Assembly: GCA_905221605.1 (NCBI GenBank)
Contig: CAJNDS010001113.1
Coordinates: forward strand, 687,501 to 751,500
Direction of reading: 5' to 3'
DNA length: 64,000 bases
Source of the DNA: Symbiodinium natans
Taxonomy: Eukaryota; Sar; Dinophyceae; Suessiales; Symbiodiniaceae
The translations under genes were made by a program, and so were the position numbers. This document shows, piece by piece, positions 52,401 to 63,120 of the stretch (positions within the stretch are counted from its first letter, which is position 1; the number at the start of each line of letters is the position of its first letter). Under the pieces are notes generated by a model that worked only from the letters and a program-made list of their open reading frames with translations, did no database searches and was not told the DNA's origin.

Positions 52401-53880
52401 AACCCTAAACCCTAAACCCTAAACCCTAAGCCCTAAACCCTAAACCCTAAACCCTAAACAGGCTACCAAGGGAATATAGGGTGGCCAATCCGGAGCCGAA
52501 TCACGTCCAGGCACTCCCCTGGCTTAAACGTTAATAGGCTCCTAAGCACGAATCCTCAAGTGTTCGCAGAAGTCCCTTCACAGACTGCACAGCGGACTTC
52601 CTGTGGGGTTTAGGGTTTAGGGTTTAGGGTTTAGGGTTTAGGGTCTCTTGCAAATCGAACCGACCCAAGTTGAAAGCTGTCCCCAAGAAAGGTCTTGCCC
52701 TAAACCCTAAACCCTAAACCCCAAACCTTAAACCCTAGACCCGAAGATGAGTTGCAGGAAAGTTGCCGTAGCAAGCCAGCCAGGAGCCCCAGCCAAGCCC
52801 GACGATGCCAATCCTGACGAGCGATGTTCCGTGAGCTCTCGCTGCCCGAGCCCTAAACCCTAAACCCTAAACCCTAAACCCTAGACCCTAAACCCTAAAC
52901 CCTCAACGCTAAAACCCCAAACCCTAAACCCTAAACCCCAAACCCCAGGTTCCCGGTTCTTCGGCGGCGTAGAAGGATCCGGCTCATTGGGGCTTACAAG
53001 GCTTGCAATGGATTACAGAATGTCAAGGGTTTAGGGTTTAGGGTTTAGGGTTTAGGGCTTAGGGGTGCAGAGCAATTCTGGCCACTTAGCAAGGCAACAA
53101 ACTATAACCAACTGAAGCGAGGAGAGCTTACGGATACCCTGGGCCCTGAAGCCCCAATCCCAAAGCCCCTAAACCCTAAACCCTAAACCCTAAACCCTAA
53201 ACCCTAAACCCTAAACCCTAAACCCTAAGTCGAATGAGCCCCCGGCCTGTTGACATTGGCCTGTCGGCGAACATAATTCGCCGCGAGCCGGAACTTTGAC
53301 AGGTAGAACTCGTAAGTCTCGGCGCGGCAGGTTTAGGGTTTAGGGTTTAGGGTTTAGGGTTTAGGGCTTAGGGCTTAGGGCTTAGGGCTTAGGGTTTAGG
53401 GGACTCTTGTCTTGTGAAGGCGACGTGGAGCTATCCATCAGTCAAAACTGTTGCATTTTGCGTAGGCTGCAATCGGCATGTTCGAGTATGACTTCTTCAT
53501 CTCAATTTATGGAACGTGGCTCCTCTGGGAAGGCACTGAAAACCCGCTGCAAAACTATTCCTGAATGTAATCCTCTTCTTGGCTGCACTTAGGAGGGTAG
53601 CTATAAGTTACATCTTTAGCTGCCTTACTAGGAACCCAATAAACCCAAAAATACTAAGGATCCAAAATTACAGTAAAGCACCGCAGTGTCTAAAAACCAA
53701 CAAGGGAAAATGTACAATGTCCCAAGGGCGTAGCGGTTCCTTGTATGCACAGCTTTGAAGGCCCGAACCTACACAGTTTCGACTGCCCGACTCTACATAA
53801 TACGGTTTAGGGTTTAGGGTTTAGGATTAAGGGTTTAGGATTAAGGGTTTGGGGGTGGGGGGGGGGGGGGGGGGGGGGGT

Positions 53881-53928
<48 letters not shown>

Positions 53929-56900
53929 TGATAGGTCTGCTAAATGTTTTAAAACGACCCCACATCACCCCAATCCCTCAGCCCTGAACCCGAACCAAAA
54001 GCCCCCGAGGCCACAAAATCCTTTATGATCGAAAGTAAACCCTGCACACTAAAACCCCAAACCTGTTAAATGCTGCTAAACCCATAAACCCAAAAGCACC
54101 CCAAACCACCTACAGCCCTTAAACACCCTTCAAAGCCCTAAACCTTCGAAGGCCGTTCATAGAGTCACCCTAAGCCCCAAACACTAAACCCCAAACCCTA
54201 AACCCGAAACCCTAAACCCCAAACCGTGAACCCTATTGAAGTCCTTAAATCCTTTAAAACCCGAAGAAGCTCTTCACAGACCCAAGCCCACAACCCTTCA
54301 AAGGCTTTAACCCTCGGAAGCCTGCACCCTTCAAAGCCCTGAGCCCTAACTAAGCCCTGAAACCCTAAACCCGAGTTTAGGGTTTAGGGTTTAGGGTTTA
54401 GGTTCAGGGCCTAAGCCCCAAACTATAACTCGAAAACCCCCAAACCCGAAGCCCTAACACTTCTTCGAAGCCCCTGAACTCTACGCCGAGGCCACGGCAT
54501 TCTTCATGATCCAGCCCTTCAGGCCGGCCCTGGGACAGAATTTAGGGTTTAGGGTTTAGGGTTTGGGGTTTAGGGTTTAGGGTTTGGGGCTTGAAGACTT
54601 GGGGATGCAACAGTTTCAGGGGTTCTGGGATTCGTGGAAGTCCGCCTTCTGGGCTCAGAGTTGGGGTTTCGAGAAGGAACTTCTACTTGCAAGACCCTAA
54701 ACCCTAAACCCTAAACCCTAATCCTCCTAGTAGTCACCCCCACAGGGTACTTCAGTTGCACTCCGGCAGTTTGGCACTTGGGGGTGGCCACAGGGAACGC
54801 TTAATAGAAGGGTCCACTCTTAGCAGAAGCTAAACCCTAACCCCCAAACCCCAACCCCAAACCCCAAACCCCAAAGCCCAAACCCTAAACCCTAAACCAA
54901 GCCCTAAACCCTAAACCCTAAACCCCAACCCTAAACCCTAAACCTTAAACCCTACACCCTAAGGAGGCCCTACACAGGACCGTTGTTTGTCTGAAAGGGA
55001 CCGGGGCTGAACGTGCACGAGAACAAGCCAAATCCCTTTCAGCGCCAGGCAAACCGGTGTCCTGTTCCCAGGCGAATGGCTGTGTTTCGGGTTCTAAAGG
55101 CTCTAGCTTATCAGGATATAGGGTTTAAGGGTTTTAAAGGATTTCAGAAGTGGGGTTTGATTTGGGTCTTGGCCTGCTGGATAGCTTAGGGCTTCTATGC
55201 CAGCCCCAAAACCTTAAATCCTCCTGAGCCGCCAATCGCGGAGGCCCCAAGCCCTGAAATCCTCAAACCTCGAGGCCACGAGCTCTCAAAGCCCTTGCTG
55301 CTTTAAACCCCTAAACCCTAAACCCCGAAAAAGCCCGAAACCCTTAAACCCCTAAACACCTAAACCCCTAAACCCTAAACCCTCGACCCTAACCCTAAAC
55401 CCAAAACACCCAAGGGGGCCCTTCTCCCCCCTCCCCCCCCCCAACAGGGTCCAGGTCGGTCTCCAGCAGCGGGTAGTCCTCGGGCAGTAGGGGTTTTGTG
55501 GGGGCCTGCGCCTTGAATCTATCTATCTAGGCCCTAAACACTAAACCCTAAACCCTAAACCCTAAACCCTAAACCCTAAACCCTAAACCCTAAACCCTAA
55601 ACCCTAAACCCTAAACCCTAAACCCTAAACCCTAAACCCTAACCCTAAACCCTAAACCCAGACCTTAAACCCGAACCCTAAACTCTGAATTCTGGGGATT
55701 CCCGTCGAGGGGGGCTTTGTCTTGGGGATCCCGGGGGGCTCTACAGGGTCTTGCTTCAGTGTTTGGCTGGGCCGGTGAAACCCTCGAGACTAAGGGCTGG
55801 GGGGTTTAGGATTAAGGGTTTAGGGTTTAGGATTAAGGGTTTAGGGTTTAGGGTTTAGGATTAAGGGTTTAGGGTTTAGGACTTACACTGTAGGCTTCCA
55901 AGATGGATTCTATAGGATAAACTTTGCGAGTTCATCTTCACTAGGGACGCCATTGGCCCTCCGTCACCTTTCAAACCCTTGAACCTTTAAGCCCCAAAAG
56001 ACCCTGTTCATTAAAGCCCGGAACCGTGCAAGCCCCAAACCCCAAACCCCAAACCCCAAACCCCAAACCCCAAACCCCAAACCCCAAACCCCAAACCACC
56101 CTAAACCCTAAACCCTAAACCCTGAACCCTGAACCCCAAACCCTAGCAGGACGTGCTGCTATACCCTGTAGCTCCTTAGGGTTGATTATGGGGATTATAG
56201 GGCCGAATCGCCCATGCTGGTACTAAACCACACACACACCAAACCTCCAAACCCCAAACCCTAAACCCCAAACCCTAAACCCCAAACCCCAAACCCTAAA
56301 CCCCACACCCTAAACCCTAAACTCGATCACAAACGAACGGGTGTCGCGGCCTCGGGGATGCCATCGTCTTGCTCCCCCTCCTGCAGAGGTGGGGAGTCCT
56401 GGCACTGGCGCCATCGTTGGGGTTTAGGGTTTAGGGTTTAGGGTTTAGGGTTTAGGGTTTAGGGTTTAGGGTTTAGGGTTTAGGGTTTGGGGCTCAGGGG
56501 GGTTGAGGGGCATCATGCCCTTCTTGCGTTTGCGAAGATTTTGGAGTTAGCCGCTACTCTGGGTATCCTGGGGAGGTCTGGGGGCCCCAAACCCTAAACC
56601 TCAAACCAACCCTCAACCCTAAACCCTAAACCCCAAACCCCAAACCCTAAACCCTAAACCCTAAACCCTAAACCCCAAACCCCAAACCCTAAACCCTAAA
56701 CCCTAAACCCTAAACCCCAAACCCTAAACCCTAAACCCTAAACCCCAAAACACAAACCCTAAACCCTAAACCCTAAACCCTAAACCCTAAACCCCAAACC
56801 CTAAACCCTAGCTTCGGCATTTGGGGGCCCAAAATAAGACACAAAGCGTGCGAGGCATATGGGTCTAAGACTGAAAACCTCTTACCCTAGGGCTTAGGGT

Positions 56901-59498
56901 TTAGGGTTTAGGGTTTAGGGTTTGGGGTTTGGGGTTCAGGGGGGTTGAGGGGCATCATGGCCTTCTTGCGTTTGCGAAGATTTTGGAACTCGCCGCTACT
57001 CTGGGTATATTGGGGAGGTCTGGGGGCCCCAAACCCTAAGCCCCAAACCCTCAACCCTAAACCCTAAACCCCAAACCCCAAACCCTAAACCCTAAACCCC
57101 AAACCCCAAACCCCAAACCCCAAACCCTAAACCCTAAACCCTAAACCCCAAAACACAAACCCTAAACCCTAAACCCTAAACCCCAAACCCCAAACCCTAA
57201 ACCCTAGCTTCGGCATTTGGGGGCCCAAAATAAGACACAAAGCGTGCGAGGCAGATGGGTTTAAGACTGACAACCTCTTACCCTAGGGCTTAGGGCTTAG
57301 GGCTTAGGGTTTAGGGTTTAGGGTTTAGGGTTTTGGGTACCCTAGGGCCCCAAGGATACAAAGAACACCTACATTGGGGTCTGAAGTCTGTAAATAATAT
57401 CTACTTTGGGCTTGAAAGTCTGTAAATAGCACCTCCATTGGGGTCTGAAGTCTGTAAATCATACCTACTTTGGGCTCTTTGGAGTGTTAGGGTAAAGCAA
57501 TGATGGGCATTTGGGGTTCAGGGTTCAGGGTTTAGGGATCTTACATCAGGGCTTCTTTTTTTGGCGTGAGAATACAAGATGTGCCCAAAGATACCGTCAC
57601 CGCAGCACCAACTAGAGAAATCCCCCATGTCAAGATGAAACCTTGAACCCTAAGCCCTAAGCCCCAAGCTCTAAACCCTAAACCCTAGACCCTAGACCCT
57701 AGACCCTAAACCCTAAACCCTAAACCCTAAACCCTAAACCCTAAACCCTACTTGGAAAACCAGCTTGCAGAAGGGCTGTCCAGCATCCGCGGCACAACCG
57801 CCTTGGCCACTCATCCGATGTGGCTTGTGTGGTCGGGCCTAACATTAGGGGGTATAAGGAGGGACCCCTAGAAGGGACCCTTAATCGTATTCCCCCCCTA
57901 TTTATACCTTTTCTAGCCCCAACCAAAGTGGCCCTGAATGACCCAAATCACCCCTCAGGTCCCTTCTCAGGGTCCCTCCTTTAGTCCCACGACTAACAGT
58001 TCTAGGGTTTAGGGACAAATCCTAGACCCTAAACATCCATCTCCATAGCTCTTGACGGCAAGAAGGTTCTCTAAACCCTAAACCCTAAACCCTAAACCCT
58101 AAACCCTAACCCTAAACCCTAAACCCTAAACCCTTTCTGAGGTCTCCGGCCATCCCTTGAACCGCCTGAGCGAGGTAGTCTGCGAGCAAGCGCACGCGAG
58201 GCATCCGCCAGCCTGATGGGCGCGTGGGGGGAGTCCCTCTTGGTAGCCCAGAAAGCAGATTACACTAAGGGTACCCTTTTTGGGCTTTATGGGTTGGGGT
58301 TTAAGGTTTAGGGTTTAGGGTTTAGTGTTTGGGGTTTAGGGTGTAGGGTTTAGGGTTTAGGGTTTAGGGCTTCTTGTTTAGGTTTTAGGTTTTAGGGTTG
58401 ACTTAAAAAAGGGAACCTGCAGCTCACGAAGAGCAAACGGGCACCACAAAACGAGCTTTTAGTTCGGAATTAATTAGGGAACTGGGTGCCTTCTATCCCC
58501 CCTATACAGGCGGTTTAGTGTTCAGGGTTTAGGGCACGGTGACTATTGCCGGTTCCGACTTCCTGAATGCCCTAGTCGAATGGCAGGGCTTATCAACCCC
58601 CCTTCAAGCACTTCTTCAGATGCCCCCTACCTGCTAGCCCAGTAACCATATTACAATGAGGGTACCCTTTTGGGGTTGGCTGCTTTACAAGGGAACCTTG
58701 GAGCAACAAAAATGCAGAAGGATACCACTGTGCTACCAAGCAGATGGCCCCCCCCCCCCCCCCCCGCCCCCAAAAAAAAAAAAAAAATGGCAGCACCCGT
58801 AGGGTGCTTAGGGTTGCTGGGATTAAGCAATTGGGGGTCTAGGGTTCAGGGTTTAGGGGTTAAGCAATTGGGGGTTTAGGGTTTAAGGTTTAGGGTTTAG
58901 GGTTTCGGGTTTCGGGTTTAGGGGTTAAGCAATTGGGGGTTTAGGGTTGGGAACTTGACAGCTTCTTGAAGTCGTGGATGGATCTTAGGCCCGGGCCCCA
59001 GAGATCTGGTATGACCTCGGCCCAACATCACAGAAGGTGGTTAGGGGTTTAGGGGTTTAGGGGTTTAGGGGTTTAGGGGTTTAGGGGTTTAGGGGTTTAG
59101 GGGTTTAGGGGTTTAGGGGTTTAGGGGTTTAGGGGTTTAGGGGATTAGGTGTTTGGGGGTTTAGGGGTTTAGGGGTTTGGGTTTTTGGGGGTTTGGGGGT
59201 TTGGGGGTTTAGGGTTGAGGGTATAGTGCTTAGGGCTTGGGGTTAGGACTACGTAGAAGCTACCTGCCTCCCAGGGATCCCTACTTTGTATACCTTTTAG
59301 GCATAAGTAGTAGCTATGATAGGAACCCAGAACCAACAAAAAGTCTGAAAGTATAGTACTCCAAAAACCCATAAGGATGTCCCTATTGTCCTAAGGGTTC
59401 CCTCTTCCCAGTCGAAGTTTCACGCCGGTACGCGAACGAACCCGCTGGTTCTGAGTAGGGAATGAGGAAATGAGGGCCCCTATATCCCCCTCTCTCTC

Positions 59499-59529
<31 letters not shown>

Positions 59530-60736
59530 TCATATATTATATATACATATATATATACACCCTTTAAGGGAGTATATAGGGCCCTCATTCCCTCAGTCCC
59601 TACTCAGAACCAGCCAGAGGCCAGGCCAGGCTTCGCGCAACGATGGCAATCTCGTTGTTGGCAATACCGACCTGCGCGCTGAGACATTGTGGAAGCAGCT
59701 GCCTAGCTTGCTGACCATCCGCGCCCCTGAACCCTAAACCCTAAACCCTAAACCCTGAACCCTGAACCCTACAGTAAATCCTAAATCCTGAACCCTAGGC
59801 CGCTGATGAATGATCCCGGATTCCAACGCCCCAAGTTCAAAAGCCTGAGCCGCGGGGCCTGGTACAGCATCAGGCCCTCGTATTTTGTCTCCTGGGCGCC
59901 CGCAAACCGCCAAACGAAAGCAAACGAGAACAGGAGAACAGCTTGAAAAACGCAGCTTGACCTAAATCATGAGACCTTTGTTTTGGACATTCAAAGCAGA
60001 GGGAGTCAATGACGACTATAACCGAGGCACCCCTCCCAACATATGGACGCCGCAATACTTCTGGAATTGTCACAGTCCCTTTCTTTGAGCCCAATGTCCC
60101 TAAACCCTAAACCCTAAACCCTAAACTCTAAACCCTAAACTCTACATGCAAACAGTTCCCATTCTCGAGGCTCTGAGCCGCCAAACTCAACCGCCTGAGT
60201 TCCACGCCGTTCCTTGCGGACTCTGGGATGCTTCCTTAGCAAGGGTTTCGGGTTTCGGGTTTAGGGTTTACGGTTTAGGGGTCTGGGTCTTCGGGCTTAG
60301 GTTTTGGAATTTTTGGGGGGGTCTATTTGTGTTTTTAGGTGGTTCAGGGGTTTTGGTGGTCCAGGTCTTTTTATTTTGGGCGGAGGGGTCTTTTTTGGCC
60401 GGGGGGGGGGGGGGGGGGGGGGGTTGGGCTTTAGGCAGTGGGTTTAGGGTTTTGGGGGGCGTTAGTGTTTGTGTGGTTTCGGGCAGTTGGAGGGTTTAGG
60501 GCTTTGCGGAGCGTTAGGATGCTTGGGGGGGGGGGGTCGGTGCTGTTTGGTGGCTTAGCGCTTTTGGGAGTTTAGGGTTTTTGTTGAGGGTTAGGTTTAT
60601 TGCCTCGCCGGGTTTAGGCTTTTGGGGCTTTAGGGCTCCTTAGAAGTACGGGGATCAAGGCCTATCTGTACCCCGCACTCCAAGATTGAATGCTGCTTCC
60701 CAGCGACTGCTTCGTAGTCCCACTTCATCGTGAAAC
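49429..60736 (-). CDS. Scattered exon-like islands, probable gene B and/or neighbours
   Basis: Minus-strand islands with AG before and GT after, mostly flanked by ITS: 49429-49467 (AAPHLIPQFVREV), 52741-52813 (IGIVGLGWGSWLACYGNF in one of two open frames), 52944-52982 (GSFYAAEEPGTW), 53255-53317 (TYEFYLSKFRLAANYVRRQA), 54485-54529 (AGLKGWIMKNAVAS), 55446-55478 (DYPLLETDLDP), 56339-56380 (EGEQDDGIPEAATP), 57595-57611 (GAAVT), 58132-58179 (YLAQAVQGMAGDLRK, donor GTTTAGGG), 60192-60234 (EASQSPQGTAWNSG), 60672-60736 (FTMKWDYEAVAGKQHSILEC). Best supported by splice signals are 56339-56380, 58132-58179 and 60672-60736. They do not all chain in phase, so exons are missing or some calls are wrong, and more than one gene may be present. 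No family recognised. Confidence 0.4.
50115..50222. repeat. MITE, GGGTAG..CTACCC family, second copy
   Basis: Ends GGGTAGCTACTCCCTG and GGTACCATGTAGCTACCC; inverted relative to 37701-37815. Confidence 0.8.
50987..51102. repeat. MITE, GGTAGCCCAGTAACC family, copy B
   Basis: CCCAGTAGCCCAGTAGCC at the left, GGTACCACTGCGCTGCCAAG at the right; interior uninterrupted (GGGTACCCTTTTTTGGGG then AAGGGAACCC). Confidence 0.85.
51132..51433 (-). repeat. Two ITS arrays around a short unique island
   Basis: CCCTAAA at 51132-51188 and 51361-51433; the island (51189-51340) holds a possible exon in either strand (plus: TLWADAVPYTQAMQQR; minus: LLHRLGIWDGVSPERLL) and a C-tract. Confidence 0.8.
52341..52472. 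repeat. MITE, copy D of the GGTAGCCCAGTAACC family, split by an ITS array
   Basis: Left half CTTGGTAGCCCGGCAACC to CACCCTGTTTTGGGTTG is intact; then CCCTAAA units (52394-52460) replace the middle; then GGCTACCAAGG, the inverted end, follows. Confidence 0.8.
52603..52645 (+). repeat. ITS array, TTTAGGG
   Basis: About six units. A further CCCTAAA array runs 52695-52740 up to the exon-like island at 52741. Confidence 0.85.
52853..52943 (-). repeat. ITS array, CCCTAAA with CCCCAAA
   Basis: Fills the gap between the exon-like islands 52741-52813 and 52944-52982. Confidence 0.85.
53023..53402. repeat. Three ITS arrays around exon-like island 53255-53317
   Basis: TTTAGGG 53023-53063, CCCTAAA 53168-53230, TTTAGGG then four CTTAGGG 53331-53402; the last directly precedes the island's acceptor on the minus strand. 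Confidence 0.9.
53851..53924 (+). repeat. Homopolymer G-tract, 74 bp with two T interruptions
   Basis: Continues from TTAAGGGTTTGGGGGT into 44 uninterrupted G at its end (53881-53924). The longest of many G/C runs in the ITS domain. Confidence 0.95.
53925..55445. other. Degenerate CCCTAAA-like sequence with short unique islands
   Basis: Much of 53960-54450 and 54840-54960 is decayed ITS (CCCCAAACCC, CCCTTAAAC, AGCCCTAAACC). A regular TTTAGGG array lies at 54539-54590 beside the exon-like island 54485-54529. Confidence 0.7.
55533..55658 (-). repeat. Longest ITS array of the window, about 18 units
   Basis: Nearly perfect CCCTAAA, ending with CCCTAACCCTAAA register slips. Confidence 0.95.
55808..55882 (+). 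repeat. ITS array of a 14-bp compound unit
   Basis: TTTAGGATTAAGGG alternates with TTTAGGG, giving a higher-order variant also seen at 53805-53848. Confidence 0.85.
56033..56145 (-). repeat. ITS array with nine CCCCAAA units
   Basis: CCCCAAA repeated about nine times (56033-56096), then CCCTAAA. Confidence 0.95.
56420..57335. repeat. Tandem segmental duplication of about 440 bp that includes ITS arrays
   Basis: GGTTGAGGGGCATCATG at 56501 and 56943 starts two copies, each with TTCTTGCGTTTGCGAAGATT, a CCCTAAA/CCCCAAA array (56589-56812; 57020-57206), GCTTCGGCATTTGGGGGCCC and CAAAGCGTGCGAGGCA, ending in TACCCTAGGGCTTAGGG. The ITS part is about 46 bp shorter in copy 2. Confidence 0.9.
57361..57480 (+). 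repeat. Direct repeat, about 30/60-bp unit
   Basis: CATTGGGGTCTGAAGTCTGT and ACTTTGGGCTTGAAAGTCTG alternate twice, each followed by AAAT(A/C)ATA. Confidence 0.85.
57643..57750 (-). repeat. ITS array with CCCTAGA variants
   Basis: Three CCCTAGA units inside CCCTAAA. Confidence 0.9.
57857..57980. repeat. Inverted repeat, MITE-like, 23-bp ends
   Basis: AGGAGGGACCCCTAGAAGGG at the left and GGTCCCTTCTCAGGGTCCCT at the right. Confidence 0.65.
58241..58432. repeat. MITE, copy E of the GGTAGCCCAGTAACC family, split by an ITS array
   Basis: Left TTGGTAGCCCAG and GGGTACCCTTTTTGGG are followed by GTTGGGG and TTTAGGG units (58282-58375), then TTGACTTAAAAAAGGGAACC, the family's right half. The far right end is decayed. 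Confidence 0.65.
58631..58744. repeat. MITE, copy C of the GGTAGCCCAGTAACC family
   Basis: CTGCTAGCCCAGTAACCA at the left, GGATACCACTGTGCTACCAA at the right; interior intact. Followed by C17 and A15 tracts. Confidence 0.85.
59041..59215 (+). repeat. ITS variant array with 8-bp unit TTTAGGGG
   Basis: About 13 perfect TTTAGGGG units (59041-59143), then mixed TTTGGGGG units. Confidence 0.95.
59445..59613. repeat. MITE, 169 bp, about 40-bp inverted ends with AT core
   Basis: CTGGTTCTGAGTAGGGAATG at the left, its near inverse (CCCTACTCAGAACCAG) at the right; both arms reach GGGCCC(C)TATAT. Core is CT and TATA repeats. Confidence 0.9.
60395..60425 (+). repeat. G-tract in a G-skewed stretch
   Basis: About 23 G; the surrounding 60241-60630 is strongly G/T on the plus strand and reads as decayed TTTAGGG. 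Confidence 0.8.
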
Positions 60737-61029
60737 CTGCAAAGGGTCAGCAGGGGTCCTATGGTAGGTAACCTGAAAACCCAAACCGCCCATAAAGATC
60801 GTCTGACAAAACCTGCAGACGATCCCCTCTCCAAGAAAAGAACCCTAGAACATCCCAAGTCCCAAGGGTGCGCCCTAAACCCTAAACTATAAACCCTAAA
60901 CCCTACACCCTAAACCCTAGCCCCACCGTCGACCACCTCTTAGTGAGCATAGTAAGCACAAGCAGCCCCCCCCCCCCCCCCCCCCCCCAACACCGAAACG
61001 ATGACTCGACCGAGCCTCGTGGAGTGCCC

Positions 61030-61257
61030 AACCCTAAACCCTAAACCCTAAACCCTAAACCCTAAACCCAAAGCCCTAAACCCCTAAGCCCTGAACCCCA
61101 AACCCCACGAGAAATTCTCGAACTCCAACCCCCCCCCCTTGAGCAGGCCTGTCGGAGCTCCTGGCGGCCCCCTGACATTCAGTTTAGGGTTTGGGGTTCA
61201 GGGTTCAGAGTTTAGGGCGGTTTAGGGTTTAGGGTTTAGGGTTTAGGGTTTAGGGTG
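61030..61257. repeat. ITS arrays of both orientations
   Basis: CCCTAAA 61030-61085 and TTTAGGG 61219-61257, separated by a short unique island with a C-tract. Confidence 0.85.
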
Positions 61258-61495
61258 TCTCAATGAGTGGGCGCGCTGGTGCTGAAAGCACCCAGGCGCG
61301 CGCCCCGACTTGCATAAGCCCACCCCCGCTGGCGCTCCACCCTCGCCTTAACCTTTACGGGTTTAGGGTTCTTTTTGAACTCTGATCGTGCTTTTGTTAT
61401 TTTTCTCTTGTCCATTGGCTGGGTTAAAAGCTCGGCATCGATGCAGATCAACTACCCTGAAGTTGCAGCCCTTAGGCATTGCAAGGGAGATATCT

Positions 61496-61738
61496 ATCAA
61501 TCGAGGGCTGCTGGAGGTTTGGGCTTGGGGCTGGCTGCCGCCTTCGCCCTCGGCGATGCTGCGTGCTGGGCGGGGGTTTGGAAAACTTGCTTGGAAGGGC
61601 GTGAAATCAAAGGTTTGGGCTTTCGCCATTTCTAATGTTGGGCTTAGATGTCCATCATTCGAGGGCTTCTGGGAGGGCCAAAAAGTCAAAGGTTTGGGAT
61701 TGGGTTGGCTGCCGCCTTCGTCCTTGGTGATGCTGCGT
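61496..61738 (+). repeat. Imperfect direct duplication in an ITS-free island
   Basis: ATCAATCGAGGGCTGCTGG with GGCTGGCTGCCGCCTTCGCC (61496-61564) recurs as ATCATTCGAGGGCTTCTGG with GGTTGGCTGCCGCCTTCGTC (61651-61738); a third partial copy of AAGGTTTGGG(C/A)T lies between. Short plus-strand frames (61375-61842) are unrecognised. Confidence 0.75.
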
Positions 61739-62061
61739 CTTGCTTGATCCCCTCATTTGGGGTGTTTTTGGCTGGAATCAGTGAAGGCTCGGTTTTGATC
61801 AAAAATGCAGAAAACGAGAGCCCACCCAGAACCGTCGCTTGAGTACTAAAAAATCGCATTTTTAACTGGGGCCCGGGCCGATCCTGGGGTCCCCCTCATT
61901 TGGGGTGTTTTTGGGGGCAAACTTTCCCCTTCAAGGGGGGTCGGAGTTTTGAGCAAGGGGGGTCTCCCAACACTAAATTGCTTCCAAAAGAAGAAAAGGT
62001 CGCCGGGGTCCGGTGACCCTTTGAAGGTCCCTTCGAAAAGCTCTTGAAGAGGCCAGATAAG

Positions 62062-62350
62062 AGCCTCCCAGTGGGGCCTCCCAGGCAGGGGCTTCCCAGG
62101 CAGGGGCCTCCCATCCAAGGCCCTGTCAGGCAGGGCCTTCCAGGCAGGGGTCTTAGGCAGGAACCGCCCAAGGCAGGGCCGAGGCAGGGCCTCCCAGGCA
62201 GGGGCCTCCCAGGCAGGGGCCTTCCAGGCAGGGGCTTCCGAAACAAATCCAGGTAGGGCCTCCCAGACAGGGGCCTCCCAGGCAGGGGCCTCCCAGAGCA
62301 GGCCTTCCAGGCAGGGGCTTGCCAGGCAGGGGCCTCCCGGGGCCGCCCAG
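62062..62350. repeat. 15-bp minisatellite (CCTCCCAGGCAGGGG)
   Basis: About 18 units with small variations. Open in all frames; the 229-codon minus-strand ORF through it (PAWEA repeats) is most likely an artefact. Confidence 0.9.
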
Positions 62351-63120
62351 GCACAAGCAGAGGTAGGATGCCCAATACGAGGAAAATTGCTGGGCTGCCT
62401 GCCTGGACAGGCTCTGGGTTCCTCTGGTCCACGAAAAACGACCACGGCTGGAGGTGGGGCTCCTCTGGGAGGGGCCCTGAAAGACCTCACAAAAGGAGGT
62501 TGCTGCGTTTTACCCGAAGGTTTGGGGTATCTCATTCTAGGGCGACCTGACGGGTTTCTCGCCAGCGACCTGCCGGGTCCACCGCGCAGCCCGCAGCTGC
62601 CTGCGGGACTGGAGCTCCGTCGCCCGCCGGAGGGCTTCTGGCTCCGGAGCTACCTCGCCTGCCGGCTTCGGTGCGTTCGCCCTGCTCGACGGCCCCGGCT
62701 CACTCAGTTTAGGGTTTAGGGTTTAGGGCACGTCTTTCGCCGCCAGCGCTTATGATGGCCCCTTGAGGGTCTGGGTGTGCCGCATGAACAAACTTTCCTA
62801 TTTTGGGGATCCTACATGATCCTGCAATAGGATTACAGTTCTCTTTGGGAGACCAAAAGGGGTATCCCTATATTTTGAGACAAATACAGAAACTACAGGA
62901 ACTACAGGATTGTGGAGATGGATTGGCACCGATTGTTGGCTGTGAAGGTGATGTCGCTCTCAATGATGGTTATTTTTTTGCTGGCACTGTTGCAATACGG
63001 GCTCGATAGACTCCAAACCCTACGGGGCCCATGGTGGCATGCAAGACGTCTTGAGACAAATCCTAAGCCCTAAACCCTAAACACTATACCCTAAACCCTA
63101 AACCCTAAACCCCGCACCCC
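62351..63120. other. Mostly unique; no recognised gene
   Basis: Short plus-strand frames (62387-62719, 62803-63009) without known domains. ITS at 62706-62728 (TTTAGGG) and 63066-63110 (CCCTAAA). Confidence 0.4.

Noticed and set aside
54470-54529. Plus-strand reading FEAPELYAEATAFFMIQPF
   Set aside because: Open and protein-like, but it lacks a clear donor, whereas the minus strand has a strong acceptor (AAATTCTGTCCCAG) and donor (GTAGAG).
61846-62535. 229-codon minus-strand ORF with PAWEA/PGRPL repeats
   Set aside because: Created by a 15-bp minisatellite that is open in all frames; no recognisable flanking domain.
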